DNA from: Aphanomyces cochlioides
Taxonomy: Eukaryota; Oomycota; Saprolegniomycetes; Saprolegniales; Verrucalvaceae
Assembly: GCA_019828595.1 (NCBI GenBank)
Contig: JAHQRK010000028.1
Coordinates: forward strand, 186,001 to 250,000
Direction: 5' to 3'
Length of the DNA: 64,000 bases
The position numbers and the translations under genes were made by a program. Below the pieces are notes generated by a model that saw only the letters and a list, made by a program, of their open reading frames with translations, ran no database searches and was not told the DNA's origin. Each line of letters starts with the position of its first letter. Within the stretch, counting starts at the first letter, position 1. Positions 41,261-53,295 of the stretch are shown piece after piece.

Positions 41261-42265
41261 TCTTCACGAAGGACAACTCAGCCAACTTTGACCAGCGACG
41301 CTGCGCTTCGAGCAGTCATGCGAATGACTGAAATCGATGAAGAAGAGCAAGCAGATCTCGGTCGTTACTCCAATAGAGTCGTTGAACGAGGAGATGTTGA
41401 CGACTCACCAACTCCCGTTTTCGACGTTTTTCTCAACAATGGAGCAGACTGCATTCTGCGCACTACGAATTTCTCTGTGCGTGAATTCAACGCACTTTGA
41501 TACAGTATCTGTGACCATGTCAATCGTCATTGGAATGTCGGCCGTGGTCTCGCAGCCCCTATGAAGGAAAAAAATCTCCTCTTTATGACACTGTGTGCGT
41601 TGAAGAATGGAGGTGCTTGGGACTTTTTGGCGAGCATGTTCAACATAACAGGCTATTCGTTTGAGAGAATGATTGTGAGAAATCTCGACATCTTTCAACC
41701 CGTTCTTTATGAAACCTACGTGAACAAGGTATGAAAGCATTGAAATTCTCATCTAACATGTCATTTACACATTGCTACAAAGTACTCTATGAATAAACTT
41801 GTCACTTCTGGCAATACTTTTCGACACTTTCAAGCGGCTCGCTACTGCATTGACGTGACCTTTCAACAGTCGTCGCGTCCTGCTGGAAACTTTCAAGAAG
41901 CAAAAGCTTTGTTTAACAAGAAACACGGCCTTTTCGGCCTGAAAGTGGAAGTCTCTGTTCTGCCCAACGGCTTAGCAATTGGTTGTAGCGATCACTTTCG
42001 TGGGTCGACCGCAGACATTCAAATTTTTCGGCAAAATATGCGTTTCCATCTGCGCGAAATGCAAAAGCTCCCTGTTGATTCGAGTCTTACGGACGATGGC
42101 CCCTTCAATGAGGAAGACGAAGACTACTACAATCGTCGACTGGATAAGCTGATTGGGATTGGAGAAGATGTGGCGTGCAAGCGTAATCTGTCTCAAGCAA
42201 AATATAGAAGCAAAAGACGCATTCGTTTGTCGACGGGATCGAACGACATATCTGGAGCTGAATAG
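41261..42265 (+). pseudogene. DDE_Tnp_4/Harbinger-like transposase, disrupted
   Basis: ATG at 41261 (MSSRRTTQPTLTSDAALRAV). A TGA at 41498-41500 stands where sister-type sequences would have Trp (NAL*YSICDHVNRHW). Reading continues through KNGGAWDFLASMFNITGY, then after a short intron or shift (41730-41782) into CIDVTFQQSSRPAGNFQEAK, the first catalytic Asp, and GLAIGCSDHFRGSTADIQIF, the second. It ends at 42265 after a truncated third-acidic region. This is the HARBI1-type nuclease layout seen in oomycetes. Confidence 0.7.
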
Positions 42266-42621
42266 CAGGAAGATTGTATAACTCTGTAATACATGTATCT
42301 TTGCATGAATTATTACTATTCAGAATGCGAATAACTGCATGGGAGATCAGTATTTCATGGAGTCCTGCTTTCCTTGCAGCACAGCAAGTTTCACTTTTCC
42401 ATCGTTGGAAATCGCCCCCCCCCACACCATAACACTTCGTCCTCCCCCAACTCGTTTAGAGTACATTTCAGGAGGATTGTTGAGTCATGCCAATACTTTT
42501 GGAACCCATCGGGACCATCAAAAATTAACTTTTCTCATCACTGAAGACGGTTAGACGCCATTTGTCAGGATTATTAATGTACTTGGCTGCAAACTCGACA
42601 CGCTTCTTTTGTGATGTGGTG

Positions 42622-42990
42622 TCAGTACTTTCTCTTGCGATACTTCACAAATCGAGTTGCTATCAAGCACACGTAATATAGTTGTGTGGTTTGGCTTCGA
42701 TGCAAACATGTCCGTGTTGACATTTGCTTGTGTGTAGCAAGTCGAAAGATTCGACGAATGTCACGTCGTTGAAAGACAATGCGTCGCCCCCGCCATTGCT
42801 TTGGTTTTGCAGCCACAATTTGCTTCCACAGGTTGCGGATGGTTTTCTCACTGCGGCCAAGCTCATTCGCAATCCAGCGATTAGATTCGCCGACGGAGGA
42901 GAAGGCTTTCGCTTTGCCTATCTCCTCGTCCGTAGCTTTCCTCTTGGCATAAAAAAGACGAAATGAAGTGTTCAATGGCAATGACGTCAT
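42622..42990 (-). pseudogene. Tc1/mariner N-terminal HTH fragment
   Basis: Minus-strand ORF whose core ATDEEIGKAKAFSSVGESNR, then IANELGRSEKTIRNLWKQIV, is a paired-type helix-turn-helix. It is followed by RRDIRRIFRLATHKQM, the second DNA-binding half. No catalytic region follows. Confidence 0.7.
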
Positions 42991-42999
42991 CTACACACT

Positions 43000-43560
43000 G
43001 TCTACTTTAGCTTGTTTTGAGTTAAACATACAACGGAGCAATCAATGGAGAGATATAAGGTTCAAAGTAAAATGCAGATAAAGATTTGCACCACCCTCTT
43101 TTCAGTTTTCTTGCGTTTTTGACTGGCAGGTTAAACAGAAGTTACAACTTTAGCTATGGGTTTGATTCATTTGTGTTCACCAATTCAGGGGTGCAATCAG
43201 CTCTATGAGCTCGCGAGCAGAAGTTGCTGGACTAGATTTTTTCATGGATGTGGCTATAAATTCGTTCCAGACTTTATCCTCAAACATTCATACAAAACTG
43301 AACATAATGGCCAAAGTTTCGCAAAAACCATTTATAACGTTACTTCGAATTATGAAAGTGATGGAGACCAAGCTAAGAAAAACCCGCTGTGGCCGTGAGA
43401 AAAGAGAAATTGACGCATAGTGTTTTCAGTAGCGAAATTGTCGAGATATGCATAAGTGTGTGTGTTTCTGCGATCAGGACATGTCCTCCAAAGGACCTTG
43501 GTAGTCCATTCTGGCAAGTAATGATTATCTTGATGCAACATGGTCCAGTGGCTCGCAAAA
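43000..43560. other. Stretch without an assigned gene
   Basis: Short ORFs only (for example 43156-43398 plus). No motif, RNA gene or repeat end seen before the Tc1 element that starts near 43561. Confidence 0.3.
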
Positions 43561-44850
43561 GTCTGCACCCCCCTGTAAAATTTTGATAAAATTTCACCTC
43601 CGTGTCGCTTCAGATTACATCTGGATGACTGACGTGGCTCATTCGATTGGTTAAGACGTTTACTACATTTCTGGCATATCTGATGACACATTCATGACCA
43701 CAATTGAGATTAAATTTTCGACGGCGAACAAGTACCAGTCTCAAAATTTGCACCTCCTTCCACATTTTTGGCGAAATCTTGCCATCGATGGCATCTCAAG
43801 TGGCCACAGTGTTTTCTAATCATTAATAAATTTCACCTCAACTTAAAACAAGTCTCTTGGTTAGCCTCATGAACCCTCAACGCTATGGAAAAGAATATTC
43901 TAATGATATGCGCCTGACTGTTATAATGAAGTTACGAGATGGCTATGGGAGCAAGAAAATCGCAAAACAACTGGGCATGCCTCTTTCTTCGGTTAAAACT
44001 ATCCTTCGCAAGTATGAAACCTCACGCCAAACTACTGTTGTGCCCCGCTCTGGTCGCCCCTGCATAACAACTCCTGCTGAGGATCGCGAAATCCATCGCG
44101 AAGTCATGAAAAATCGCCGAATTAGTGCCGCTACTTTGCAAGCGAAATTTTCTACGAAAACGACATCTCTGAAGAGACATATCGTCGTCGAATTAAAGAA
44201 TACGGCTTAATAGGACGTGCGGGTCGTAAGAAGCCCTTCCTCTCCGATGCAAAACGTGCCAAGCGATTACGCTTTGCAATTGAGCATCAACTATGGTCGG
44301 TCGATGATTGGAAGAAAGTCCTATTTACGTTACGTATATTTTATATATAAAATCTGTTATGGTCTGGGGGCTATCAACTACAACGGAGTTGGTACTCTTC
44401 GATTCTGTGAAGGAAATAAGAAATCCAGCAATTATATCGACCTTCTGGAAGAAGAATTGCCGGATATTTTTGCCAAACTCGACTTACAGGTCGAACTTTC
44501 AACAGGATAACGCGCCTTTTCATACGGCGAAGATTGGCCTTGATTTATTTGAAAAAAATTGTATTAACACCCTAGATCACCCTCCCCAAAGCCCTGATCT
44601 TAACCCCATTGAGCACGCATGCGAGTGGATTGGCCGCCGAATTCGCCTTCTTCGATTGATGCCATGAAAAGAAAAATTTGTCGCCTGTGGGATAAAAATC
44701 CTATTGAATTTATCCACAATCTCATTGAATCAATGCCTCAGCGTATTGCTGATGTCATTTCTGCTAAAGGAGGCCCAACCAAGTATTAAACTGTAATACT
44801 GTAATACACGTTGCATTCATGTTAAATTTGACTTAGGGGGTGCAGACGGT
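43561..44850 (+). mobile_element. Tc1/mariner element with degraded transposase
   Basis: Inverted ends: GTCTGCACCCCCC at 43561 and GGGGGTGCAGAC at about 44838-44849. A second right-type end, GGGGGTGCAGACTTA, occurs at about 45137, outside a palindromic block. The transposase occupies 43869-44788. A TA duplication is not clear at the left end. Confidence 0.7.
43869..44788 (+). pseudogene. Tc1/mariner transposase, frameshifted
   Basis: HTH part: YSNDMRLTVIMKLRDGYGSK, then KIAKQLGMPLSSVKTILRKY and VPRSGRPCITTPAEDREIHR. After a shift near 44155 comes GLIGRAGRKKPFLSDAKRAK, then DWKKVLF where the first Asp block is lost by a short deletion. It resumes with SVMVWGAINYNGVGTLRF, FQQDNAPFHTAKIGLDLFEK (second Asp), PQSPDLNPIEHACEWIGRRI (Glu). 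The C-terminus SMPQRIADVISAKGGPTKY ends at TAA 44786-44788. At least three frame breaks. Confidence 0.85.
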
Positions 44851-44971
44851 TGACAGTGGTACTATCGTGATGTCCCCTTGGCATATCCTTCTCTCCATGA
44901 TTCTGACTGTGGCGGCTGGTTCAGTGTATCAACATCACTGCGAGGCATCGATTGACCCAATCTACACCTTG

Positions 44972-45029
44972 AATGGATATGTGCATCTAGAGATAATATC
45001 TCTCGATGCACATATCCATTCAACCCCCC
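44972..45029. repeat. Perfect-arm palindrome (about 27-bp arms)
   Basis: TTGAATGGATATGTGCATC and its complement GATGCACATATCCATTCAA face each other around AGAGATAATATCTCTC, with one mismatch in about 27 bp. It would form a cruciform or snap-back hairpin. Confidence 0.9.
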
Positions 45030-45032
45030 TCA

Positions 45033-45136
45033 AAAATTTAAACATAATGTTCTATATTATAGAATATTATGTTTAAATCCCCTCAAAAATTTAAACATAA
45101 TGTTCTATATTATAGAATATTATGTTTAAATTTTTG
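45033..45136. repeat. Tandem pair of AT palindromes
   Basis: Two consecutive copies of a block that begins CCCTCAAAAATTTAAACA and contains ATTTAAACATAATGTTCTA followed by its near-perfect complement. The second copy ends in TTTTTGAGGGGGTGCAGAC, a Tc1-type right end. Confidence 0.9.
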
Positions 45137-45206
45137 AGGGGGTGCAGACTTATGAGAGCCACTATAAGAATTGGGAAGCCCGAGGCTGGAAAAGGTCACG
45201 CATGTA

Positions 45207-46078
45207 CAGTGGGTCGCCAAAGTGTTGGCAGCCCGCGATCCTTGACTTGAAATATGGTTTTTCTCAAAGTCGTTCATGGTACAGTCGCATGGCATAGTTC
45301 ATTGTATTTGTTATATCAATGCCGATCATTTTAACCAATCAATGCAAACAAGCCTCCTAAAATCAAGACGGAAGAGGCAATTACAATAGTTTCACGATGT
45401 CGAAAGTCTAGGCACCCCTTTATGCGTCGACTCATTCGAGGCAGAGTTTGGCAGAGGACACGAGGCAGAGTTTGGCAGAGGACACGAGGCCAGTGACAAG
45501 ACGGGACTGGTATGACACTTGTCCTTTCTTGACGCCAGCGTTAAGTCGCCTGCCTAAATCTACCTCGTATAATATCGAAGCGTTAGGAGTTGCCCTTGGA
45601 ATTTCGACAACGTGTCATTTTGAAGCACCAGCGTGGCTCAGGATACAAACAAATTACCAAGGAGTTGGAATTGCCTGTTTCAACGGGAATCTCCCCATCT
45701 TCCATCGACACCCTGAAAACTCTAATCGCGAACATTTGGGACGAAATCCCACTAGATTTCATTCAAGGGCTAAGTGAATCTATGTCAACGCGGCGTAAAG
45801 AGGTAATTGCAGCTAGAGGGGGACCAAAGTATTAATTTGTAATACATGCACTTTGTTTGATGAAATTGTTCAAGGTGCCTTTACTTTCGACAGACACCAA
45901 TTCACTTGGGTGACTCCTACGACGAATATTGAGCACGATGAATGCTACCACTGAGGTAAATGAGAGGTTTATCCATAAGGGTACCATAGAACTCCTTGCC
46001 ACAGCTCAGCGAGGTATGTCACTTGCGATACGAGCCTAGGAATAATGGACAAGGTGTCTTGACTTTTATGAGTCACTG
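45207..46078 (+). mobile_element. Tc1/mariner deletion derivative
   Basis: TA-CAGTG on the left (45205-45211) and CACTG-TA on the right (46074-46080) fit Tc1/mariner ends and TA duplication. Inside, 45590-45835 joins an HTH start (EFRQRVILKHQRGSGYKQIT, KELELPVST) directly to the transposase C-terminus (IWDEIPLDFIQG ... EVIAARGGPKY), skipping the catalytic core. Confidence 0.6.
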
Positions 46079-46142
46079 TATAAAATTTAAACTTCGAAGT
46101 AGTATAAAGTTTACTGAGATTTTCTTCCATAGAAAAAGATTC

Positions 46143-46166
46143 GTCAGCTGTGAGATTCGAACTCAT
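46143..46166 (-). pseudogene. 3' end fragment of tRNA-Ser
   Basis: 24 bases identical to the 3' end of the tRNA-Ser gene (GTCAGCTGTGAGATTCGAA on the plus strand), then an abrupt switch to a copy of the PTP4A stop-codon region. Marks the left edge of the duplicated segment. Confidence 0.85.
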
Positions 46167-46402
46167 GTAAATCTCACGTGGCTGTACTAAAAGTGAATCC
46201 ATAAGATTGCATGCCTTCCACCTTCCTCCTTTCTTATTTTCTCAACGTCAAGTCGACGACATCTTGACAAAACATTACGACAAAAAATACTTTTTATTCG
46301 ACCAAGTCAAAATAAAAAATCCGTCAGCTGTGAGATTCGAACTCACGCGGGTTGCCCCATTAACTTAGCAGGCTAACGCCTTAACCACTCGGCCAAGCTG
46401 AC
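46165..46402. repeat. Duplicated PTP4A 3' flank plus tRNA-Ser
   Basis: 46165-46402 copies 9577-9812 with a handful of changes. It starts at the PTP4A stop codon (ATGTAAATCTCACGTGG) and runs through the tRNA. No PTP4A coding sequence is included. Confidence 0.93.
46323..46402 (-). tRNA. tRNA-Ser(GCT), array 2 anchor
   Basis: Identical to the gene at 9733-9812: same 7-bp acceptor stem, GCT anticodon, boxes A and B. Element E4 begins at the next base upstream of its 5' end. Confidence 0.95.
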
Positions 46403-46449
46403 AGTCCTCAACTTGCCAGATACTGAACACAACATTCACTCTTGCCACG

Positions 46450-48686
46450 GTGACTAACCCTGCTAACAACGCGTACACCCCACCTGCTTCCGCTCTTCAG
46501 GCCGACCAGCCTGCTGAGGATGCGCCTCCTCATGAGGAGTCTAACTTGACCAACGACGACGACGTTCAACCGCCGCCGGAAGCTGTTTCCTTCGATGAGC
46601 GCCGCCGCCGCGCATCTGATCGCAAATCCTGCTCTCACCCAACAGCGAATGTGTGGCAACACTTTGCCAAGCAACGCCAGGCCGCTGCCAAAGCGGCTAA
46701 GCTTGACATCGGCTATCATCGACCAACGATGGAACAGCTTGCACCCGTCCTTCTTCTCGCGGAAGACCCTTCCGCGACTGGACGTCAACTCTTTGAGGCG
46801 TTCGAAGCCACCCTCCCATCACCCCCCCGTCCGGTCGTCACGTACATGCAAATGGATGTCGGCCACCTTGCCAACCAGATCGATGAAGGCAAGGCCATGC
46901 GTGCTGTCCTTCACGATCACCACAATGAAGGCATCGATGAGGGACTGACGGATATCGTCCAACTCACCGTGGACATTAACAGTCGCCAGCTCGTTTGGGG
47001 ACTGGCCTCTCTGACTGCTGCCGCCATACTCGAGAACAAAGTCTTCAAAATCCCCACAAGAGACGGATTCCAATCATTCACCATGAAAGCCAAAAATGCC
47101 ATGGATGGATTCTTCATAGACATTCTAGGCTTCACTGTTGACCGTGAGGCCAAGGCACACCTGTGGGAAATCCTACGCGCCGCCGGAGCTACTCCCATCT
47201 CCGGCATTTACACCAACACCTCTGAGTCCTTCGGGACCATTGGCAGTCGTTACCGGCTGACGCTGAAATCCAGCGACCCGCCAGCGCTGTTTAAATCGAA
47301 TGGCCGATTGATCGACGAGATCATTTTTCTCGGCAAATGCTATCGAGTCTTCGGACGAGACTGGTTTAACCACCGCAAGCAAACCCAACGAGCTGACCTG
47401 GATATCTTGGCCCGTGAAAAGAAATCCCCTTGCCTGGATCCCAGATGTCTCCAAGCAATACCAGTGCACGCACCACTCAAAACGGTAAACGACAACGAAG
47501 TGACCAGGATTCCGAATCCCCGTGGGAACTGGTCACCAAAGGGGCCACCCTTGGCTCATCTGCCACACCACTCCCTTGGACTTCTCCAAACATGTACCAA
47601 GCGCTGGACGATCGAGTTGTTGTCTCCACAAAACTCGTGGCAAACAAGACTGGATCCGACATCATGGTCTTGCCAGCGATCCTAGAGCGCCCTGACGCTC
47701 CACTCTCTGTCCCACAAGACGCGTATGTCAGTGGCACCAAAGTCCACCGCAACAAAGCTGTCCGCGTGAAGACGTCGTTAAACACGACGCTCGACGAGTT
47801 GGCTGCCTTAGATGCTGCTGTCGCAGAAGCTCAGGCAGCTTTCGAGTCCAAACTGCTCGACTGCTGCGTCCAAAACCAAACTAAATCTGGCTCAATACAT
47901 CGAAGCCGGTGAAGCTGACTGGATCCAGCAGGATCTAGAAGACCACCCCATCGTCTTTCGCCGTCAACTCAACGAGATGGCCCACTCCTCGCCCCAATTA
48001 CTGCAGCCACTGGTCCAACTCCGACTCCTCAACAAGTGGCTACGGGCTTCCCAGGGTGCAGCAACTCCTTTTCCCAAGCTTTACACCGATACATTTGGTC
48101 ACCGCTTCTCCCTGACCAACCTCACCGCCGACTTCGAGACTTTAGTCGCATCATCTCAGCTTGAACAATCTGTATGCTCCATGCACGAGGATACCAGTCA
48201 GATCACGCCAGTTGAAGTCGAAACGATCCTTGCCCTCACCGAGATGATACTTGGATCCACAGCGCCACTGATCTACTCGAGCGATACTGCTATATACTCA
48301 CTCACGGCTCAACCTGTCTTCTCCATCCCCTCACGCTCGCGCTCCAGATACCTTGCGTCAGCTACCGTACGACACATCCTATGGGATCGCCGACGCTAGG
48401 AACCACTCTGTGGGATGCGCTGAAAGCTATTATAACTGCAGCACACGCAGCTACTAAATCACCAACGACGCATGACGAACAAAGCTCCAACCATCCCTTA
48501 GACGTAGTCAGGCAGACCCTCAACCGATGGGCTGTCATCATGAACACTATGGAGATAGCTGAAGAGCTCGAAGCTCTGAACGTCGAGTTTGAGAATCAAG
48601 TCATGCTTGAAAACTCCACGCGCCGTCTCGTCCAGGGCGACCTCACAGACCTCTGGACTGACTTCACAATATCTGCGAGTGGTTAA
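46450..48686 (+). pseudogene. E4 ORF1 (start lost, three frameshifts)
   Basis: GTG at 46450 replaces the ATG. The frame holds to about 47425, where the A-run lesion shared with E2 shifts it. One extra A near 47850 (TCCAAACTGC against TCCAACTGC) and one missing G near 48385 (ATGGGATCG against ATGGGGATCG) are unique to E4. It contains the full conserved core including MKAKNAMDGFFIDILGFTVD, absent from E2. It ends TISASG at 48684-48686. Confidence 0.88.
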
Positions 48687-51600
48687 TCCTGTCTCATCTT
48701 CCACCCAACTTGGAGGCGCGGCCAGCGTCTCATTCACCACCTGCAACCTCAACGGATTTAAAGATCACGACGACACCCCCGCATTAGCTCTCGGCAAGCA
48801 CCTCCACCAATGTGTGTTCTTCCAAGAAACCAAAATCAACAATCAAGACCATTTCCGCACCATCCGCCGACACCTGACAAATCACGTTGGCTACAAGAAG
48901 TACCAGTTATTCGTGAATGATCAGAGAACGTCCGCCCACAGTTCCACGACGCGTCGGAACAAGGGCGTAGCGACCTTCTTTCACGAGTCCATGCCAGGAT
49001 TCCACAATCTCAAACCGCTCTACGACAAACGAGTGCCCAATCGGTACCTAGTCGTTCGAACGATGTGGACCTCAACACCCGTATTCTTTCACAACGTCTA
49101 CGCACCCGTCGAAGATGACCAACGCGCTGCCTTCTTTGCATCTCTCCCAACGGACTTCGATGACGATGACCAGGGCATCCACATCATCGGTGGAGACTTC
49201 AATCTACCACTAAACACAGCCCTCGATGCCACCACGCCGTCTGCCAACTACAATAACGGAAAAGCCGAATGTCTCGCCTGGTTGGCAGCACTACGCGTCA
49301 CTGACGCATATCGGCTTAAGTACCCCTCGACACGAGCGTTTTCCGGTCCCGGCCGCAGAAATCGACTGGATTACATCTTCGTTGACTGGGGACTAGCGAC
49401 CCACCACCTGCACAACTCGGTCTACGAAGCTAACCGATACCGTGGGGACCATTTAACACACACGACAACCCTAGCAACGGTGATACCAACCACACCTTCA
49501 AAAAAGCAACCCTCCACCTGGCGGCTCCCACGGGAGCTTCTCCTCAATCCACATACATTAAAAGCTATCAAAGGCGAGGCATCTTCACAACGGCGCATTT
49601 CCTGCGTAAACCACCTGCGCTAAAGGTACCTATCACCTCAGCGATGAAAAACGGCGTGATCACCACAAATCCGGATGAAGTTGCTAGCATCTTCACAACA
49701 CACTGGCGATCCATAATGGTGAAGCCCGCAACAACACCCTCGCCCGATCCTGCTCTACAGGAGACTGTCATCAACCACGTCACAGCTTCATTGTCGACGG
49801 ATCAGCGCAGAGCCCTTGACAGACCAATTATTGCCTCTGAACTGTGCTCAGCAATCGAGACAATGCGCAGAAACAAGTCGCCTGGCCTGGACGGCTGGCC
49901 GGCGGCCTTCTTCCAAGTAGCTCCCGAGACCTTCGCGGCCATTCTCTGCATAGTTTTCGAGTACCAACGTAAGCACCATGGCTGTCTCCTACCACATCAG
50001 CGCAAAAGTTCAGTCACCTTGCTAAACAAGAAAGGAGAGCGCACTGATCCCGGAAACTATCGACCGATTGCTCTCATGCCAGTGGAAGTCAAAATACTTT
50101 CGCGTGTGTTAGCTTATCGACTGTCGGCAGTAGCGGACACGCTTATTCACCCGTCCCAAGCAGGTTTTGTGAAGGGCCGCAATATAACCGACCACATTCA
50201 TTTGATTCAAGCCCTCCAACACAAGGCCACCCGCAATAATGAGGAATGGTACGCTACATTCCTCGACTTTGCGAAGGCCTATGACATGGTCCGCTGGCCA
50301 TTCCTCTTTGCAGTGATGTCAAAAATGAACATCGGTCCTGAGTTTTTGGGCTGGGTCCGCTTGCTGTACAGGAACCCAGAAGTCCACTTGTTGCTCAATG
50401 GCGCACCTGGTCCCACCATTCGACCCAACCGCGGAGTCAAACAAGGCTGTCCTCTGTCCTGTCTTCTTTTCGACCTGTATCTAGAGCCACTTGGCGCCAT
50501 GCTCCGCGCTCGCCCCGAAGCCGGCATCCAAATCGATGACGACACTTGCCTTACTAGCGTGTTCTTCGCTGACGACTCCACCATACTATCGGGATCGCTT
50601 GAGTCGGCTGAATACCAAGTGGACGAGATCGTCGGCAAGTTTTGCGCGGTCTCTGGAGCTGCGTTAAACCGATCTAAGTGCATCACACTAGCCCTCAACA
50701 ATAATGAAGAGCCGACTGGACGAGCCTCGGCACCGTCCATCACACTAGCAGCGTCAGGCCAGCCGATTCGCTTCCTCGTCGCCTACATTGGCCACCGTCT
50801 GCCACCCAACTACCATGTGCAGCAAATAAACGACAAATACCTCGCAGCCTTTGCCCAATGGCACAGCCGCGCGAGAACAATTCAAGGCCGTCGAACACTA
50901 GCCTCGTCACTGATCCTTGGCCTTGTTTGGCACGTTACTGCCGTAACTCCAATCCCAGCGGGCATGATCGAGACTTGGCAACGGATGTTAAACAACTACA
51001 TCGCTGGAGGCAAGACTGCCATCGACCCTAAGTATCGCCTCCCCATCAACGGTAGTTGGATGTATGATAAAGTCCTGGGGCTTGGAATCCCCCACATAGC
51101 TTCAATCATCCGTGGGCAGCGACTCAGGCTCCTCCAAAGCCTTCTGGCTGGGCCGACCATTGCGCCTCGACCGCTGTGGTTTTCACTCGTGCTTGAACAA
51201 TTCGCCAATTGCACACGAACAGTCTATCGCCCTTCCCAGCCATTTGACTTCCTGTGGTACAGGCCACAGATTAGCTCAGCGTGGCTGGACCTTCCCGAGC
51301 TCCACCCAATGTGGCTGGACGTCTGGCAAGCCTGGTCTAAAGTCCCAATGAATCATCGCCTTCCGATACGTCCAGATTTGCCCATGACCCTGCACATGCC
51401 TATCTGGCTCACCACGTATCACGACTTCTTACTCCTCGGCAAGACCACTGCTGCATCGATTATATCCCGATCTACAGAAGCCCGCTTGTGGTGTCAAGCG
51501 GGAGCACGAAACGGTCTCACATGCCTCAGTGATTTCTTGAACAAAACCACTCCACAAGGCTACTGGCCCAGCTTCCAACAATTTCAGGGACTCATGTCCT

Positions 51601-52541
51601 CAGGCAACCCGGCATGCACAGTCTCCTTTCAAAATGGCCGAATTTGGTTTCATCCCGTGCACCGCACACGCAGCGTGTACGACCACCTGACGCAAGTCTA
51701 CCTTTCTACCTGTACCCGCTTCCAAGTCCGCCATGATGCCCCTCAGATCATTCCATCGTCTCCACCTCTTCCCTTTCGAGCGCTTGTGCGCGACCAACAA
51801 CAGCCCTACCCAATGTGGCCGAGGAAACTCATCGCCAAAATAGCATACCATGGTCCCACCCCAACGGATCCACACCCGACTTACAACTCGAGTCGCCCTG
51901 ACCATGATACGGCTAGGAAATACATGTCCCTTGTGCGCAAATCCCTACGATGGGTTACCCCAGTTCACGCCGATGTATGGTTCCGAGCTACAATGAACAT
52001 GCTCCCAGTCAACGAACGCTATAAATACCTCCTATCAACTGACCCCGAGCGTGTGCTGTGCCCCCACGAATGTGATAGTCGAGAAACACTTGCCCATGCT
52101 CTGCATACTTGTCCGTCGATTGCTCCACTGTGGACTGCCCACGAAGGGCCGTGGCAACAGTTTGGCGTATCATTCTCTTGGACCAACATCGCTAATCTTG
52201 ACCGCTTCAAGGTCAACGCTCTGGGAAGACTTACCAAGGACACACTCTTTCAACTCTGGGTCATGCTCGTAGGAGTTTCACTCCATACGGCTTGGACCCA
52301 GCGCAACAATCGGAAACACCGCCGCCGAGCAGCGCCTCCACCGCACGTCCTCGTCGAGCAATCCTTCCTTCTGTGGATGGGCACCGTTCGCTGGTGGATG
52401 CGACGACAGGATGCCGACGACCCGGTCATTGATCAAACTCGAACAGTCCTCGAGAAACTCTTCTCCCAGACTCCATATTCCGAACTTCGAAGCAAATATC
52501 CAAAATGTTTGGCACTCGAAACTACGTTCGATGTGCATTAG
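48589..52541 (+). pseudogene. E4 ORF2 (298-bp net deletion)
   Basis: The endonuclease part (48589-49580) is intact in frame. At about 49580 about 308 bp of the linker between endonuclease and RT are replaced by ten bases (ATCTTCACAA, a string also found about 100 bp downstream), shifting the frame. RT and zinc finger are open from 49644 to 52541. A Y-to-N change sits in the NKKGERTDPGNYRP segment (TACAAG to AACAAG). Confidence 0.9.
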
Positions 52542-52685
52542 CCACCCCTCCCCCAACCACTGGCTCCCAAGCTCCAGTGATGAAACCGCTGCCAGCGCTC
52601 TGGCACAAGGACAGGATTGAGCTTCGGCAAGATTAGCTTAGACTAACATCTAACGCGCATCCTTTGACTTCTCGGCCAAGCTGAC

Positions 52686-53248
52686 AGTCTTCAATTTTCC
52701 ACCCAGCACTCACAACAAGCACCCGAAGTCTCACCCACCCCACCTTCGCCTCCACCACCGACGGTGGAGCGGCACCTCCGCCCAAGTCGTCAGCAAGGCC
52801 GACGACTCCTCTCCTCCTCGTCAAGCGACGAGTTCACCTGCCGATACCAGCAAGAGCTGTCGGCTGCACCACCTTGTTCGTTGTGAGAAGGCTCACGAAC
52901 AAAACTCCTCCTCCACCACGACTGCCGCTCCAAGGCCAAGTCGTCAGCAAGGCTGGCGACTCTCCTCCCCTTCCCGACGACGCCAGCAAGGGCTGTCCGT
53001 CGTCACTTGCCTTTGGCGCGTGCCGCCGCGAAGCCGCCGCGACGCAGCCGATTGCACAACTCCATCACAAGTCGCCAGGCCTCTGGCGCACCCATCACCT
53101 CGTCTCCTTTAAAAGTCGTCAGTGTACTAGGCGCCCCCCGACACCACCCCTCTCGTGCTTCGGCACAACAACACGGATTGAGCTTAACGGCAATATTAGC
53201 TTAGACTAACATCTAACGCGCATCCTTTGACTTCTCGGCCAAGCTGAC
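52686..53248 (+). mobile_element. NA3: non-autonomous element
   Basis: Body 52686-53233, target copy 53234-53248. Practically the same as NA1, including the unexpanded hairpin chain and the GTGC-TTCG-GCAC stem. It differs near its start (CACTCACAACAAGCACCCG against CACTCACCAACCAGCACCCG). Confidence 0.8.
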
Positions 53249-53295
53249 AGTCCTCCTCTTGCCAGACACTGAACACACCATTCACTCCTGCTACG

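Larger units (their letters stand above)
46403..52685 (+). mobile_element. E4: LINE, near-identical to E2
   Basis: Body 46403-52670, target copy 52671-52685. It lacks E2's 198-bp ORF1 deletion but has a net 298-bp deletion in ORF2 and two extra one-base lesions in ORF1. The tail reads GAGCTTCGGCAAGATTAG where E2 has GAGCTTAACGGCAATATTAG, so the two copies differ most in the 3' UTR. Confidence 0.92.
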
